A stretch of DNA of 64,000 nt, taken from positions 15,105,001 through 15,169,000 of the forward strand of contig NC_092680.1 in assembly GCF_964355755.1 (NCBI RefSeq), given 5' to 3'. This DNA comes from Antedon mediterranea (Eukaryota > Echinodermata > Crinoidea > Comatulida > Antedonidae). A program made the position numbers and the translations under genes. Below are positions 35,807 through 48,000 of the stretch, piece by piece. Below the pieces are notes generated by a model, which saw nothing but the letters and a program-made list of their open reading frames with translations, made no database searches and was not told where the DNA came from. Position 1 is the stretch's first letter. The number at the start of each line of letters is the position of its first letter.

Positions 35807-37250
35807 ATTACTTTCACATGATCCAATATTAAACTCGGACAACTTCTGATAGGTGTACAGTACTTCCAAGACACCCAACCTTATACGGAAGAAGAACGTC
35901 GTATTTTACAAACTCTAAAAATTAAATTCTCAAGCCTAATTATGCTCTACAAACAAATCATATCGCTGGTAGTTGGACTAGTAATGATGGTAAGGGCTGG
36001 AATTGGAATTCCTGTGTACAACCCACAAATAGACCATACACTATATCTGCCAAAAGGAAATCCGTCGTTTAGCTAGCTCCTCAATAATCGAACGTTTGTC
36101 ATCACGCTATTGGGCAAAACCTACCCGAACCCCTAACTGCCCAAATCAAGATGGTCTGAAACAACAGCAAGATGGAATTCCATTGGAAAATTCTGATGAG
36201 CCGAGTACGCAATCAAAAACAGTGTTTGCTAGACATGATATTACCGGACTGCTGGAAAACACTGCGGAGGATCTCTCTGCTCAGCCAACAATTATGACAC
36301 TCACTGAAGATCAAAAACTACAAGTTCTTAGCACTTATGGAAGTTACTTCAGAGCAAGTCCGGTGATTACAGAGATCGAATCAGATATTGTTCCAGAAAT
36401 TCCAGACATTGGACATTTCATTCCACCAGATATAGGCCTACCTCAATCAGCTCCGAGTACTCGGGTCGAAGTTTGTCCCCGAGTTGAAAACTGGGAAACA
36501 CTTTTCTTGGCGGAAAACAAAGAAGGAAAATTGGTCCAAATTGTACAGGTGAGTTCACTTTAAAATAAGAATAAGTATTCTACAGCAGTTGTCGATCCTA
36601 TAATAGTGGAACGTATGATTTGTGACTACCTAGGGCTATAATGTACCTCCTACACGCGTCGTTGGTTGTTGTCACGTTTAGACCTAGTACGCCAAAACAG
36701 CGAGGAATCAAGGGGATGGATGCGTTGAAATGTATACACATGCGCCTAATGAATTGACATGTACCGTAGTGGTATAGGTCCTAGCAAAGAATATATATTC
36801 TTTGGTCCTTGCTAGGTCTAATCAGGATTATTGTATTTTACAGTGCAAGATGTTTACTTTATATAAAAGTATAAACTGTGAAATTTTTAAATGTTATCTC
36901 ATGAATTCAACTATGATACCCAAACACAAAACCTACGTTATGCTAAAATTTAAAACAAATAAGGTTTCGTTTAATATGAAAGGTTATAATTTTAAACAGA
37001 AACTCACAAGGTAAAGTATATTTGTATACTATATAATTATATGTTTTTTCTCACGTAGTTTCCAGACGACGGAATGGAACAATGGTTTTTAAATGAAGAG
37101 TGTTCTTCGAGTGTTTCAAGAGTAGTCAACAACGTGAGCTGTGACGTCAGGAGCCGTTTAGTCAGAGCAATTGTTGTAGATCAAGCTAGTAGCCGTATAA
37201 CTCAACAAGAGATACGAGTCAACAGCTGTTCTGCTCACACTTTCTTATAG
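35807..37250 (+). CDS. neurotrophin-like cystine-knot growth factor
   Basis: A strong acceptor (TTTTCACAG) opens an exon at 35807. ATG 35942 starts a signal-peptide-like stretch (IISLVVGLVMMVRA). A pro-region follows in another frame (open from 36033), and the exon ends at donor 36549. The second exon is 37059-37250 (TAG). The last 95 residues fit the NGF fold: VCPRVENW (first Cys, conserved Trp), AENKEGKLVQIVQ, EQWFLNEEC, NNVSC, LVRAIVVD and IRVNSC. Four Cys remain of the usual six. The missing two are the positions that pair with each other in NGF (its Cys68 and Cys110). Neurotrophins are secreted Trk/p75 ligands; Spaetzle-type factors are the alternative. The switch from signal frame to pro-region frame is unresolved (micro-intron or indel). 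Confidence 0.7.
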
Positions 37251-39057
37251 GCCTAACACTATCTTTATTACTGATATAACATTATCATTACTATTTGGAC
37301 TTTAAATAATGAAAACAATAAACGATAACAAACTGGTTTAGTTGAGAGACTACCGCTCTCGTTACTAAAGTATTTCTGAAATCTCAGCTTCAACTACTCC
37401 GCTTACTTTCTTAATGAAGGTTCTTCCAGTTGTCCACTTGCAATTTCTTTAGTTAAATCAGTTGCTAATTATTGCGATTTAGTTTAGTGACTCGTAGATA
37501 AATTCGACATAATCCACACAGCAGAAGCATCTTTAAATGTTACAAAGTTAGGCGTCAGTCGTAACGGTTAGTCAGGCCTAATAGTAGCCAGCGATGTAAC
37601 GTACCTTGCCAAATACATGACTAACCCATACAAATAGAAAATGTACTGCAAGATTAAGTACCGTAGGCCAACACTAGGCCTAGGCCTACTGACATATTCA
37701 TATATTTAGCAGCAATTGTATTGCAACCACGTTTAAGATAAATAATACAAATGTCATTATTGCGGTTACGACAAAACTGTGTTCAAAGAAACCGTTAATG
37801 AATGCGTATAATATTGTAGAACCTATTGTGGTGTCGTAAAAAAAAACTTTATAGAAAACGGTGTATTTATTAAAATGAGACAAGTTATTTATTATACCAA
37901 ATGTACTTTAGAAAATAATTTATTTCGCAATCTACACAACACCTTAATTATAATACAGTGGTAACCATACCGCAATCGCGATACCATGGAAGTGGATTAT
38001 ATAATAGTGTTAGCCTGGTGGTATTGATGTGTTATGTATCTATACTAGATATTTTATTTAATCGTATGTGTCTACAAATGTATTTAGATTGCAAGATTAT
38101 AATAAATGTAGTAGTGGGTAAACTGGTTTCTTTTCTGAATACAGAGAAGTTTCTCTTTGATTTATGACCGTCGTACCGATTGTTGAATCTAAATAATAGG
38201 AAAGTAGAAGATCCAACTTAAAGGTTGTGCGAAACAAAACATACTTTCAAAGAGGACGTAAAACTAAAATAAAAAAAAACCCCACAAAAACATACTATTA
38301 GGTTATATAATATAATGGGGTAGATCCATCATCGACAAGATTTGTGAATGTGCGGTTGGTCGGTCGCTTCGATCATCGAAGTTCAGTTCATATATACGAA
38401 AAACAATTAAATTAAGACAAGTGGTGGAATTACGATATATGGTAGTTTTATTTTATGCCGTCATTTATAGAAAATATATACATCGGCACACTATGATTCA
38501 GAAAGAAAAAAAAACAACCACTGGTTTAATTATCAATGATCAAAACTACACAAATTTGAAATATTTTGATAAACAATTGGGAAACACTAGTATTATTGCA
38601 CAGTTAATCATTTACGAAAAATAAAAATTGAAATAAACAACATTGAATTCAAGTCAAGATTATGTTTCAGAATCTTAAAGTGAGCACCTGTGATTTTATT
38701 TGAAAAAACTTTTCTTTCCTTCAACTTTTTTGTATTACCCACTCCCAGGATGGAGAGTGTAATCATTGAGGATTATTAGTCTCTAAATATACATTGGCAA
38801 TAATGACTCGCATTGGTATTCATAGTTAATTTTCCTAATGCTTGGTTCCCACTAGAACGTAACGCAAGCGAGTTGACCAATGACATTAGACAGTTCAAAT
38901 AATTCATTGCTTGTGATTGGTCAAATTAGTGGAAATCAAGATTAAAGGAAACAACAACGGAACTGCCCAATTACAAACAATACTGTAGCTAGGCAGTAAT
39001 TTCACTCTTCCCTGAGCTAGGCACTTATATATACGACTAAAATTGAACAAAACAGCT
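37251..39057. other. intergenic region between convergent genes
   Basis: No gene is recognised between the neurotrophin-like stop and the TICRR stop. It includes AATAAA at 37317-37322 for the upstream gene, a foldback element (38837-38944), and TTTATT at 38696, which reads as AATAAA for TICRR on the minus strand. Confidence 0.5.
38837..38944. mobile_element. small foldback MITE
   Basis: GCTTGGTTCCCACTAG...GTTGACCAATGACA at the left is mirrored by TGTGATTGGTCAAATTAGTG...AATCAAG at the right. Related ends occur near 8150 and 9667. The homology with 8145-8239 continues past the right end to about 39010. Confidence 0.55.
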
Positions 39058-42000
39058 TTATTTTGAACTAAAATTAGAGTCCTTTCTTCTGGATAATCTG
39101 CGTTCACCAGCAAACGATTTCTTTTGCGATGGCGAAACTAAAGGAGAACTCAATAGCTGGCTCAGACCTCTGACAGACAATGGAGTATGTTTATGATTCG
39201 GAGTTCCTCTTGGACTTTTATAGCTTTTTGGAGTCTCATGGGAGAGGTGTTCTTCTGTAAAAACGTCATCCACATCGACGGAAGAAATGTTACTGATTTC
39301 AGAACAGCTCAAGTCAACACCGCAACTGGAGAATGCTGATCTGCCTGAGGATGTTGATGGCATGTTTTGTGTCTTTCTCCTTGAAGGCTTTCTGAAAGGT
39401 AATATATCATTGTGCTGCATTCCTGTGCCAGGAATTTGTAATGTATTAACAGGTATTCGTGATTCTTTGGTTTCCGGTTGTGACTGGTAAATGTCAAATG
39501 AACTACCCGCATTTCGAAAATCTGGAGTTTTCTTTCTTGAAATCTTCTGAGGCTTTTCTGAAGAATTCTCTTCCAGAGAACGCTTTCTTCTTAAGCTATA
39601 AGTGGGTGTTAACAATGACTGAGATTTTACTTTTTGTACTTCACAATTTTTTGGAAAATCAATCTCTGGGTCTGAATCTGAATCTAAACCTTCAGCAGAT
39701 ATCAAGGCAACCACATCAGGATTTTTTCTATCTACATCTGTAAATAAATCATCAACAAATGGGATCAAATCTTCCTCATCTTCTGCAGAACTGGAAAAAC
39801 TACAATGAATATTCTCTGAATTATTTCTGGATATTGGTAATCTTCGTCTCGACTTTGGTGGTGTCTTATTCTTTTCCTGTACTTCATTGGCTTTCCGTTT
39901 TGAATTACTTCTAGTTAATCTTGTACTCTTTGAGCTACATTCTTTAACCTTGCTGGCGGAACCAGTAGATCTTGGTGTAACTCTCTCAAAGGTTGGAGAT
40001 TGTTTATGCGTTTCTATCCAGACAGAACCTGTGTTGGTTGAAGGTTTAGCCTTACATGATGGAGATGGGGTTTTGTAATCAATTGGGGATGGTGTGCCTG
40101 ATCGCACCTTTTTTCTTGGCCAATTATCAAAAGTTTCTAATTTCAATCTTGGTGATACTCCAACTTTCAATTCAGTAGAAGGAGAATCAAGTTTATTTAA
40201 AATTTCAGATGTATGTGATGATTCTTTTTTGTTTGCACATAGTTTATTTGTTTCTTCAGTGTTAATTTCATGTTTTACCGAATCAGACTGTTTTGCCTTT
40301 TCTGCTGAACCATGACTATGCAATGAATTTCTGGTTTTCCTGGGCGTTCTCAAGGGTGTTCCAATCGGGCTTTTAAATGGAGAAACTTCTGACTTGATAT
40401 CACTTTGCACGCTTGTCAATAAGTCTTTTCTTGTTGGACTAAATGTGAGGCACTTTTTGAATTCGGTTGCGTCTTGTTTATTGGGCGTTAACGTAACTTT
40501 TTGTCTTGTGTTATTACTAGGTGAATCCAAGCCTTGTAGAGCAACTTTCCGAATACCTTGTAATTTTTCAGGGCTGAAGATTTCACTTAAAAGAAACTTG
40601 GATGGACTTTCTTGAACAATTTCAGAATCTTTAGGCTTATTAATATCCTTGAAGTTGGACACATTTTCTGAGAGCCTAGTAATATGAGGTGTAATTTTTG
40701 CTTCGTCTCCTCGAATACGAGCACCTAATGTTAAAGCCTTAGCCAAGTTGCGTGAGTCTTTCTTATTTGTCTTTGAATAAAATGACCTGGTGCGTTGTCG
40801 AGTGTTTGAGGCCTTAATACGAGGACTTGATCGAACACCTTTAAATAAAAATTACAATAAATTTTAAGTTTGGAAGCAATTGTTTTGTGAACAATACAAA
40901 ATTATAGTTTTCCAACATTTTACTATGGGTGAGTCCACAACAAAAAAAAGTTTATCTTTGTTTTAAAAGAAAACAAAAGATGATGTTGAAAAATACTCTG
41001 GCAATATTTTTCTATATAAAAAATTGATTTTTATAGGAAAATGATTTACGGTTTTTCAAATCTAACTAGGCTTAGTTATGTTAACCTATATTTAAGACCT
41101 GCAAAATGTTGATTACATATGAGATTAAATGCTGATGGGATCTACAGCATTTTCTCTTCATTACCTTTGACATGCGTTTCTTGCATTGATTTCACAGGCG
41201 ATTCTTCTATTACTTGAATGAGTGTGTCTGCTTTGTCTTTCTGTCTTTGTCTTAAAACATAACATTTTACATAGATGTTACACATTTACCATTTAAACAT
41301 AAATTATTTAGAAAAAGGCAGAAGAGTTTTAGTATAATAATATTTCTAGAAAACAACAAAGTAAAAAAATGTTGGCTAGATGAACCTAGGCTCGCACAGT
41401 ACATTACAGTACAAAGTTATAAATTCCTAAACCAAATATTGTCTTTATGTCACATAATATTATCAGAGGAATCATGTTAACCACTGTGATAAAAATCGTA
41501 GTAGTTTTTTTTTTCAATTTGCAGCTATTCAAGTACTGTGTAAATGCAGATTAGTGACACGGAAAATCGACGAAAACCATGAAACAATCTTTTTTCTCCA
41601 ATGATTCCACTTGTATAGCGGTTTCACATAACGTGATAACAATTTTACAATAGATTTTTTGACATTAATTAGTAAATATTGCTCTCCAAAATTGTTAATT
41701 CAAATAGAGTAGGCCTACTGTTTTGAATGTTATTGTTTATAAAATGCAATGGCAAGCAAAACATAGGCGGTGCTACTGCATTTTCGCCAGAGGACGTAGG
41801 TACATTATAATCATTAGGTATCTCTTTTGTGTTAGGTAGAACTAATACTGAACGACATGTGATGAGTAATTAACCAATAAAATGGCAAGTATACACTCGG
41901 GGGTTATAATAAAAAATAGCTAATGACATAAAATAGAACCACCTTGCTCTTTCCATCTTCTCAAGCATAGCAGAGATAACCTGTCTTTTGCCAGGTGTTT

Positions 42001-45000
42001 CCTTTACTATCTTTGTTTTCAAGACAGCTCCTGCTCTAGAACAACCTCTTCTTGGGCTTTTCCTTAAGAAAGCACATAATAACATTTCAGATTTTTTAAA
42101 CAAAGTGCAATTCCATAAACAGGATATTATTTGATAGTAATTTTCATTGCAAGAATTTATTTAAAAAATGTTATTTAAATAATTTTTATTTCATCTCGCA
42201 TTTCACATTTTAATGAAGAATCCATCTTGAAAAGAAGCCCACTCAAAGAGTTTAAAAAAAGAAGCCCATGGGCTTCTTTTCAAGGTTTTACGGTATTTTA
42301 TTATCTTAAAAGACAATCTTTAGCCTATTACAAGATCAATCTGAGGAAACCTATAGACTATGGGCTCAAACACGGACCCCCCCCCCCCTGGGGATTTTTC
42401 GGGACCAAATAATAATAATAAATGAAATAAATAATAGAGGACATTTACCAAGTTGTGGTCTGCATAACTGCTACTGATTTTCTGCGAGTAAGCCCAGGTT
42501 TATTTTCAACTTTGTGTTCTTGACTTTCACCTATAAATAAATTCCTCCGTACTTTCTTTGTTTCATCCACAACTATAAAAACAATTGTTTTGATTATTCT
42601 AGTTATTAAAAATGTTATGCCTCCCAAAAACATTAAATAAAGATTAATAAAATCACACTATAAATAGGCCATTTTGCAGTTTTAATTAACTTTATACATA
42701 AAACAAATGAAAAATATAATAATTTTAACTTATAAAAAGATAAAATAAACCGTTACATTTAATGAAAACCCCATAAGTTTTTTCTTGAATAACCGTTTTT
42801 TTCAGGTTAATAAGTCCAACTAAAATGGACATTCAGCAAAAAAAAGGAAGGCCCTCTTTATCTTTAATAAACAAATACATTATTACAAAAGATGTAAGAG
42901 TTTTCGTTAGAATGTTATGTGTGCGTATACAAAGTTTTCTGATAAAGTAACTTCTAACAAACATACCTGGTTTTTTCTTTCTCCTTTCTTTAGATTCCTT
43001 TGGCTTACTTTCATTTTTCTTTAAATCAACTGATATTGTCCTTGTAGGTATGTTGGCAATGCTTGGTAAGCGCTTCAGTCCTCTTGGCCTATTTTAGACA
43101 TTTTTGAAAAAATAAAACGAGAAAATAAAATAAATGTGATATGCCCATATGGACACGATGTCATATCATCACTATACCATATTTTGGAACATTACACCTT
43201 TTTTGTCAAACTAGTTTGATAGTGTAGACAGAATTATAAAGCTCTCTCCACACTATCAAACTTTATGTGACATAAAAATGGGAGTCGAGTGCCCATATAC
43301 AGACATAATGATGTCATATCACTATTTGAGCATATCACTACAGTATTTGACACATCACGCTAGTTTGATAATGTAGACAGAGCTTTAGATAACTTAACAA
43401 TTATAATGAAACATAATTGTACCTGTTGGGCACAGAGCCAGTAGTTTCCAGGGAACTAACAGACCCATACGATGATGACGGTGGAGGTTGGATGCTCATC
43501 AGGTCTTCAATAGTTGGAGAACAGAGAACACTGGGAACAGGCTGCATCAATCCTTCATAGATTCCAACCAGCATGTATGGCACCGTATCTGTGTAACTAA
43601 GAAACAAAATATTACATTCAAAATGTTATGGCATCCTCTATAGTTTGGACATGCTTTCTCTAGACAAATGCATTGACATCTGTTTACACTTACTTTGGTA
43701 ACATTTTTTCTTTTAAGAACACCGTCAATTTGTTGTGATCAGCAAGGAAAGGGATAGTTTGTAACATTGCAACCATCTAAAAATAAAGAAAGATTAAAAA
43801 GAAATAAATTATGAGTTGACAGTTTCAATTAGTAATTTCAATGGATCAACTATAAATGAAATGTGTATGTTGTCTAGTTAAAAGGCATCTTCACCCTGAA
43901 TGAACACAAAATACACATTCTGGAAATTAACATCTCATGCTAAACCTAGTATTGAAAGCATATTCAACAAACTTCACAACATATCTCTTTTATTAATAGT
44001 CACATATATTTAAATTCACACTGTGTCTCGTCATATAACCACTGGTAAAATTTGAATAGGGGACCACTTGCCAATATTGGGTGTATGTATAAACCTTTCT
44101 TATGGTAATATAGAAATGCGAGGCACCTTTCTGTGTCATATTGATTGTATCCTTAGACAAGATACTTTCCTCATCTTACACGAGATGTAAAGTTATTGGT
44201 TGTATATTAAAGACACTAGACCTATGTTTTTTTGGACCTAATTTAAGGTAACACACTATATTTTATGTAAAAATAAATACTACTGTATGAACCTATTGCG
44301 ATATTTTTTCGTCTTTAAACCGTTAAAAGTGTAGGTTAGGCCTGTATCTAGCGTACAATGTTCATACATTACCACTCTTTACCAGCTAGGACTACACGAA
44401 ACTAAGCCTAACTAAGCTAGGCCTAAAAACTTCTACCAGAGAACTTTCGACTCGAGCTACTTAGGTAGTGCATCGTTTTTCTCTTTTTATCATAATTAAC
44501 CTTAGAACGTAACTTTAAGACAAGAAATGACCTGGTTTCATGTTTTAGAGTCATATATATGCATTATTTTTACAAAATGTCAAAAATTGCAGGTCTAGTG
44601 TCTTTAAAAGAAGAATTAAAGTATACTTTTCGAAAAGATATAGGATCGTTACCCAGTATGCTAATCTGCCTATTTGGTGTGGGTCTGTAGAAGGCCTAAT
44701 TCTCAGTTTCAAGTTTTACCTGATTACGATCATAATTATTTTTACTGTACGTTACCTCATCAACAACTTTCTGAAGCGCCTCTGGTAAATCACTTTCCTT
44801 TTCACTATCGCTAGACACATCATCTTCATTGGTGGTATTCAATCCTTTATTAATCAAACCATCTCTACCCATCCGGTTGAGAATGTCAGTAGGTGACAGA
44901 GCTTCCATTTCAAGCTGCAAGACAACCTGGAGAATAACCTCACAGATTCTCTCTTCTACAGACGCCTGTTTATGTTCATCTTTTTGATACTTTTCTCTTA

Positions 45001-48000
45001 GTTGTTTGCTGGACAACACTAGGGAATCTTTTATGAGTTTCTTTGTTTCTTCGATTGTATCTTTGTTACTTTGATTGACTTTCATGTAATGGTTTGAAAT
45101 GGATACAATAGTCTGGGCAAACAAACATGGACAGGAATCCTGTAAAGAACAAAACCAAAAGTCTGTATTATTAGTATCCTATAGTTTTATTATACAGTAG
45201 CAACAATATAAATCTATGATCGCACATCACAGAATGGTTTTCGTACATCTAAAAGCTCTAGTTTGTTGAAGATTGTCTTGGCCTGTATGACAGACGAATT
45301 TGTGGTGATTTGATTGAAACATTCAAACTTAGAGGGTGTAGCCAAGGAGGACTTCTTCCATATAAATACATGAGGACATCAGCTTAAACTTTTCAAACCT
45401 ACAGTTTAGTCCTTTGTGAAAAGAGATTCACTTTTTCACGGGTAATTACATATTGGAAGAGTTTGCCAACGAAGTCGTTATTTCTAAAACCACCAACAGA
45501 TTTAAAAAGCGATTAGACAGATTCATTGTAGACATGCGTTTTAAAAGGCACAAACTGCATAAATTTACCAATTACATCTAAATTAAACTGACAAAAAAGT
45601 GTGACGTGCCTAAATAAGGTAGTGATATGACATCATCATGTTCATATATGGGTACATCAAATTTGTTTTGTTACATAAATGTTGATAGTGTAGACAGAGC
45701 TTTAAAGTCACCAGCTTTACAAAACTTAACTCAAAATTTTAAATAGCTAAACATACAATATAACCATTTGATAGAACAATTGAATAGAACGGTGCAAAAG
45801 AACAATCAGATATTAAAAATAAACTTAAAGAATTCATTATAATCCTAACATTGTCATCTTTCAATTTCACTTCTCTACTAACCTGTTGTAGCTGCTTTTC
45901 ATAGCTGTCCTTCAAGTGTTTTACAAGATCATCTGAACTGGTAAACTCAGCTAATTCTAAGAAATAAAAAAAATAAACTGACTATAGTGATTTTCTGAGT
46001 TTTAATCACTGGTTTCACAAAAAAGGCACAAATTATAAGGCATAGTTTACAATTAGCAAATGTTAGTCAGGACAGATACAGATCCTATGGGACAAGCTAC
46101 AGGGTTTTCCCGCTTTCCATTCAGTGTCAATTGGCCTTTAAGCTGGGAAAGTTTTTGACAAACTATATTCATGAGTTTCTGAGTTTCTAAAGCTCTTTCC
46201 ACACTATCAAACTTTATGTGACAAAAAAATCATATCACTACCATATTTGGACACATTACACATTTTTTTTACTGTTTGACAGTGTAGACAAGAGCTTAAC
46301 AGTCTTTAATCCTGCATATTACCATAGATTTAAGATTTACTCGTTTAAACCATGCATATACAATGATGAGAAAGGAACATGAGTTATATTGTGGAAGTTT
46401 GTTCATCACAAATAGGCTCAAAATAAAATTCACTAACCACTTAAATTAAGAGCAGGTTTGTCTTTTCGGCTGTTTTTATCTTTCCTTTCTTCTTCTTCTT
46501 TGTTTTCTAATTCATTACTTTTATTTTTCTGCATTTTTTTACTATTTTCTAGTATTTTGTCTGTCCTGCTAGTGTTTATTCCTCCAAAACTCTTTGCTCT
46601 AATAAATGTCTTTTTCTTATTTTGTACCTGATCTGTAAAAAACCGAAAATTAGGTTAAGTTTTGTTTTATTTTAAAGTAATTATTTATAAAAATTATACT
46701 ATACAAAATATTTGTTAATTAATTAAAGGATGCTATTTTCTAAAAATCAAATAAATTAATAAATTACTGTAATCTTACAGGTTTAGTCATTTTATAATAA
46801 CATCCACTTGGCGACTTGCAAAGAAAATTTATCTTGTCAAGTCGATATAAATATGAATGTCGACATAAAACCGGTCCATTATATTTTTGTTGTCATGACG
46901 ATGGATATCCTGTGTTTGCTAGATTGTAAAATCATAAACAGTCGACATAGCATTTTGATTAGTTATGCACCCTTGCACGAAGACGATCGGCCAGAGAGAC
47001 AACCATGCCTACTACTAGGCTATATTAGGTCTAGCCTAGGTAAGGTGGCCTACCTAGATACTAATGGCAGTACTTACGGCCTAGTTAGAACAATTTGAAT
47101 TTGAACTGTTTATTTATGGTTATATGTAGATTATTTCTTATTTTTTCTCCGTAAATAACAAATAATGAGCAATCGAAATTGATACAATGGAAATGGAAAT
47201 AATGGAATAGTCTTACTTTCAATACATGCCGAAAACTTCCTATATCCAGGTGAAGTCGGCAAGATAATCTATTTACATGTCGACACATATTTATTAGTAA
47301 GTCAACTCAGCAAAATAAACTACCTCGTCATGCAATTTTTGTGTAGTCAAGATGACATGTCGACATAATATTCATATTTATGTCGACTTGACAAGACAAA
47401 TTATCTTGACAAGTCACCAAGTGGATGGCACTTAGACGCTTCAGTAGTTTTACATTTACGCTATAAATGGTTTGTTACAAAAAAGACCTTAACTCTACAA
47501 ACCAAATATGTATGTAAGAAATAGGCATATGCAATTTTTACTTACAAAATAGAATTTAAAGTACTGTATTTATAATATTACTACTGTAGTTACTGCACTA
47601 TGATGCGTTGTGCAAATTGAAATTTTTGTTCGCCACAAATATAAAATTAACTTATAAATCCCATTTACTTACTAGATACCACAGTCTTTGTTTTTTCCTG
47701 AGGGTTATTAAATGAAGCAGGAAGTGTGCTTTTACCCAGAACAGCAGGGTCTTTGCAGTAAGAATCTCTTAGGTTCATCATTACATCACTAAGTCCTGTT
47801 GCCATGCCATTACTGTTGTCTCCTTGAATGCTATAGTAATAAAAAAAAAAACAACTAATGCATTAATTACTTAAATTATAACACTTTCAGAGTCAACTTT
47901 TCACAACTTTTCTTGACTGCTAGGCCAAAAACATGTAACATTTGACAGTCAGATTCTAATCGGGAAAATGTATGAGTCTGAGAGCAATTGAGTTATACAC

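Noticed and set aside
39287-40615. Plus-strand frames opposite TICRR exon 17
   Set aside because: They are shadows of the long minus-strand coding exon, which is supported by splice phase and TICRR-like composition.
46808-47098. 96-codon frame in a TICRR intron
   Set aside because: It lies inside the inverted-repeat element and starts in its terminal repeat; no domain is recognisable.
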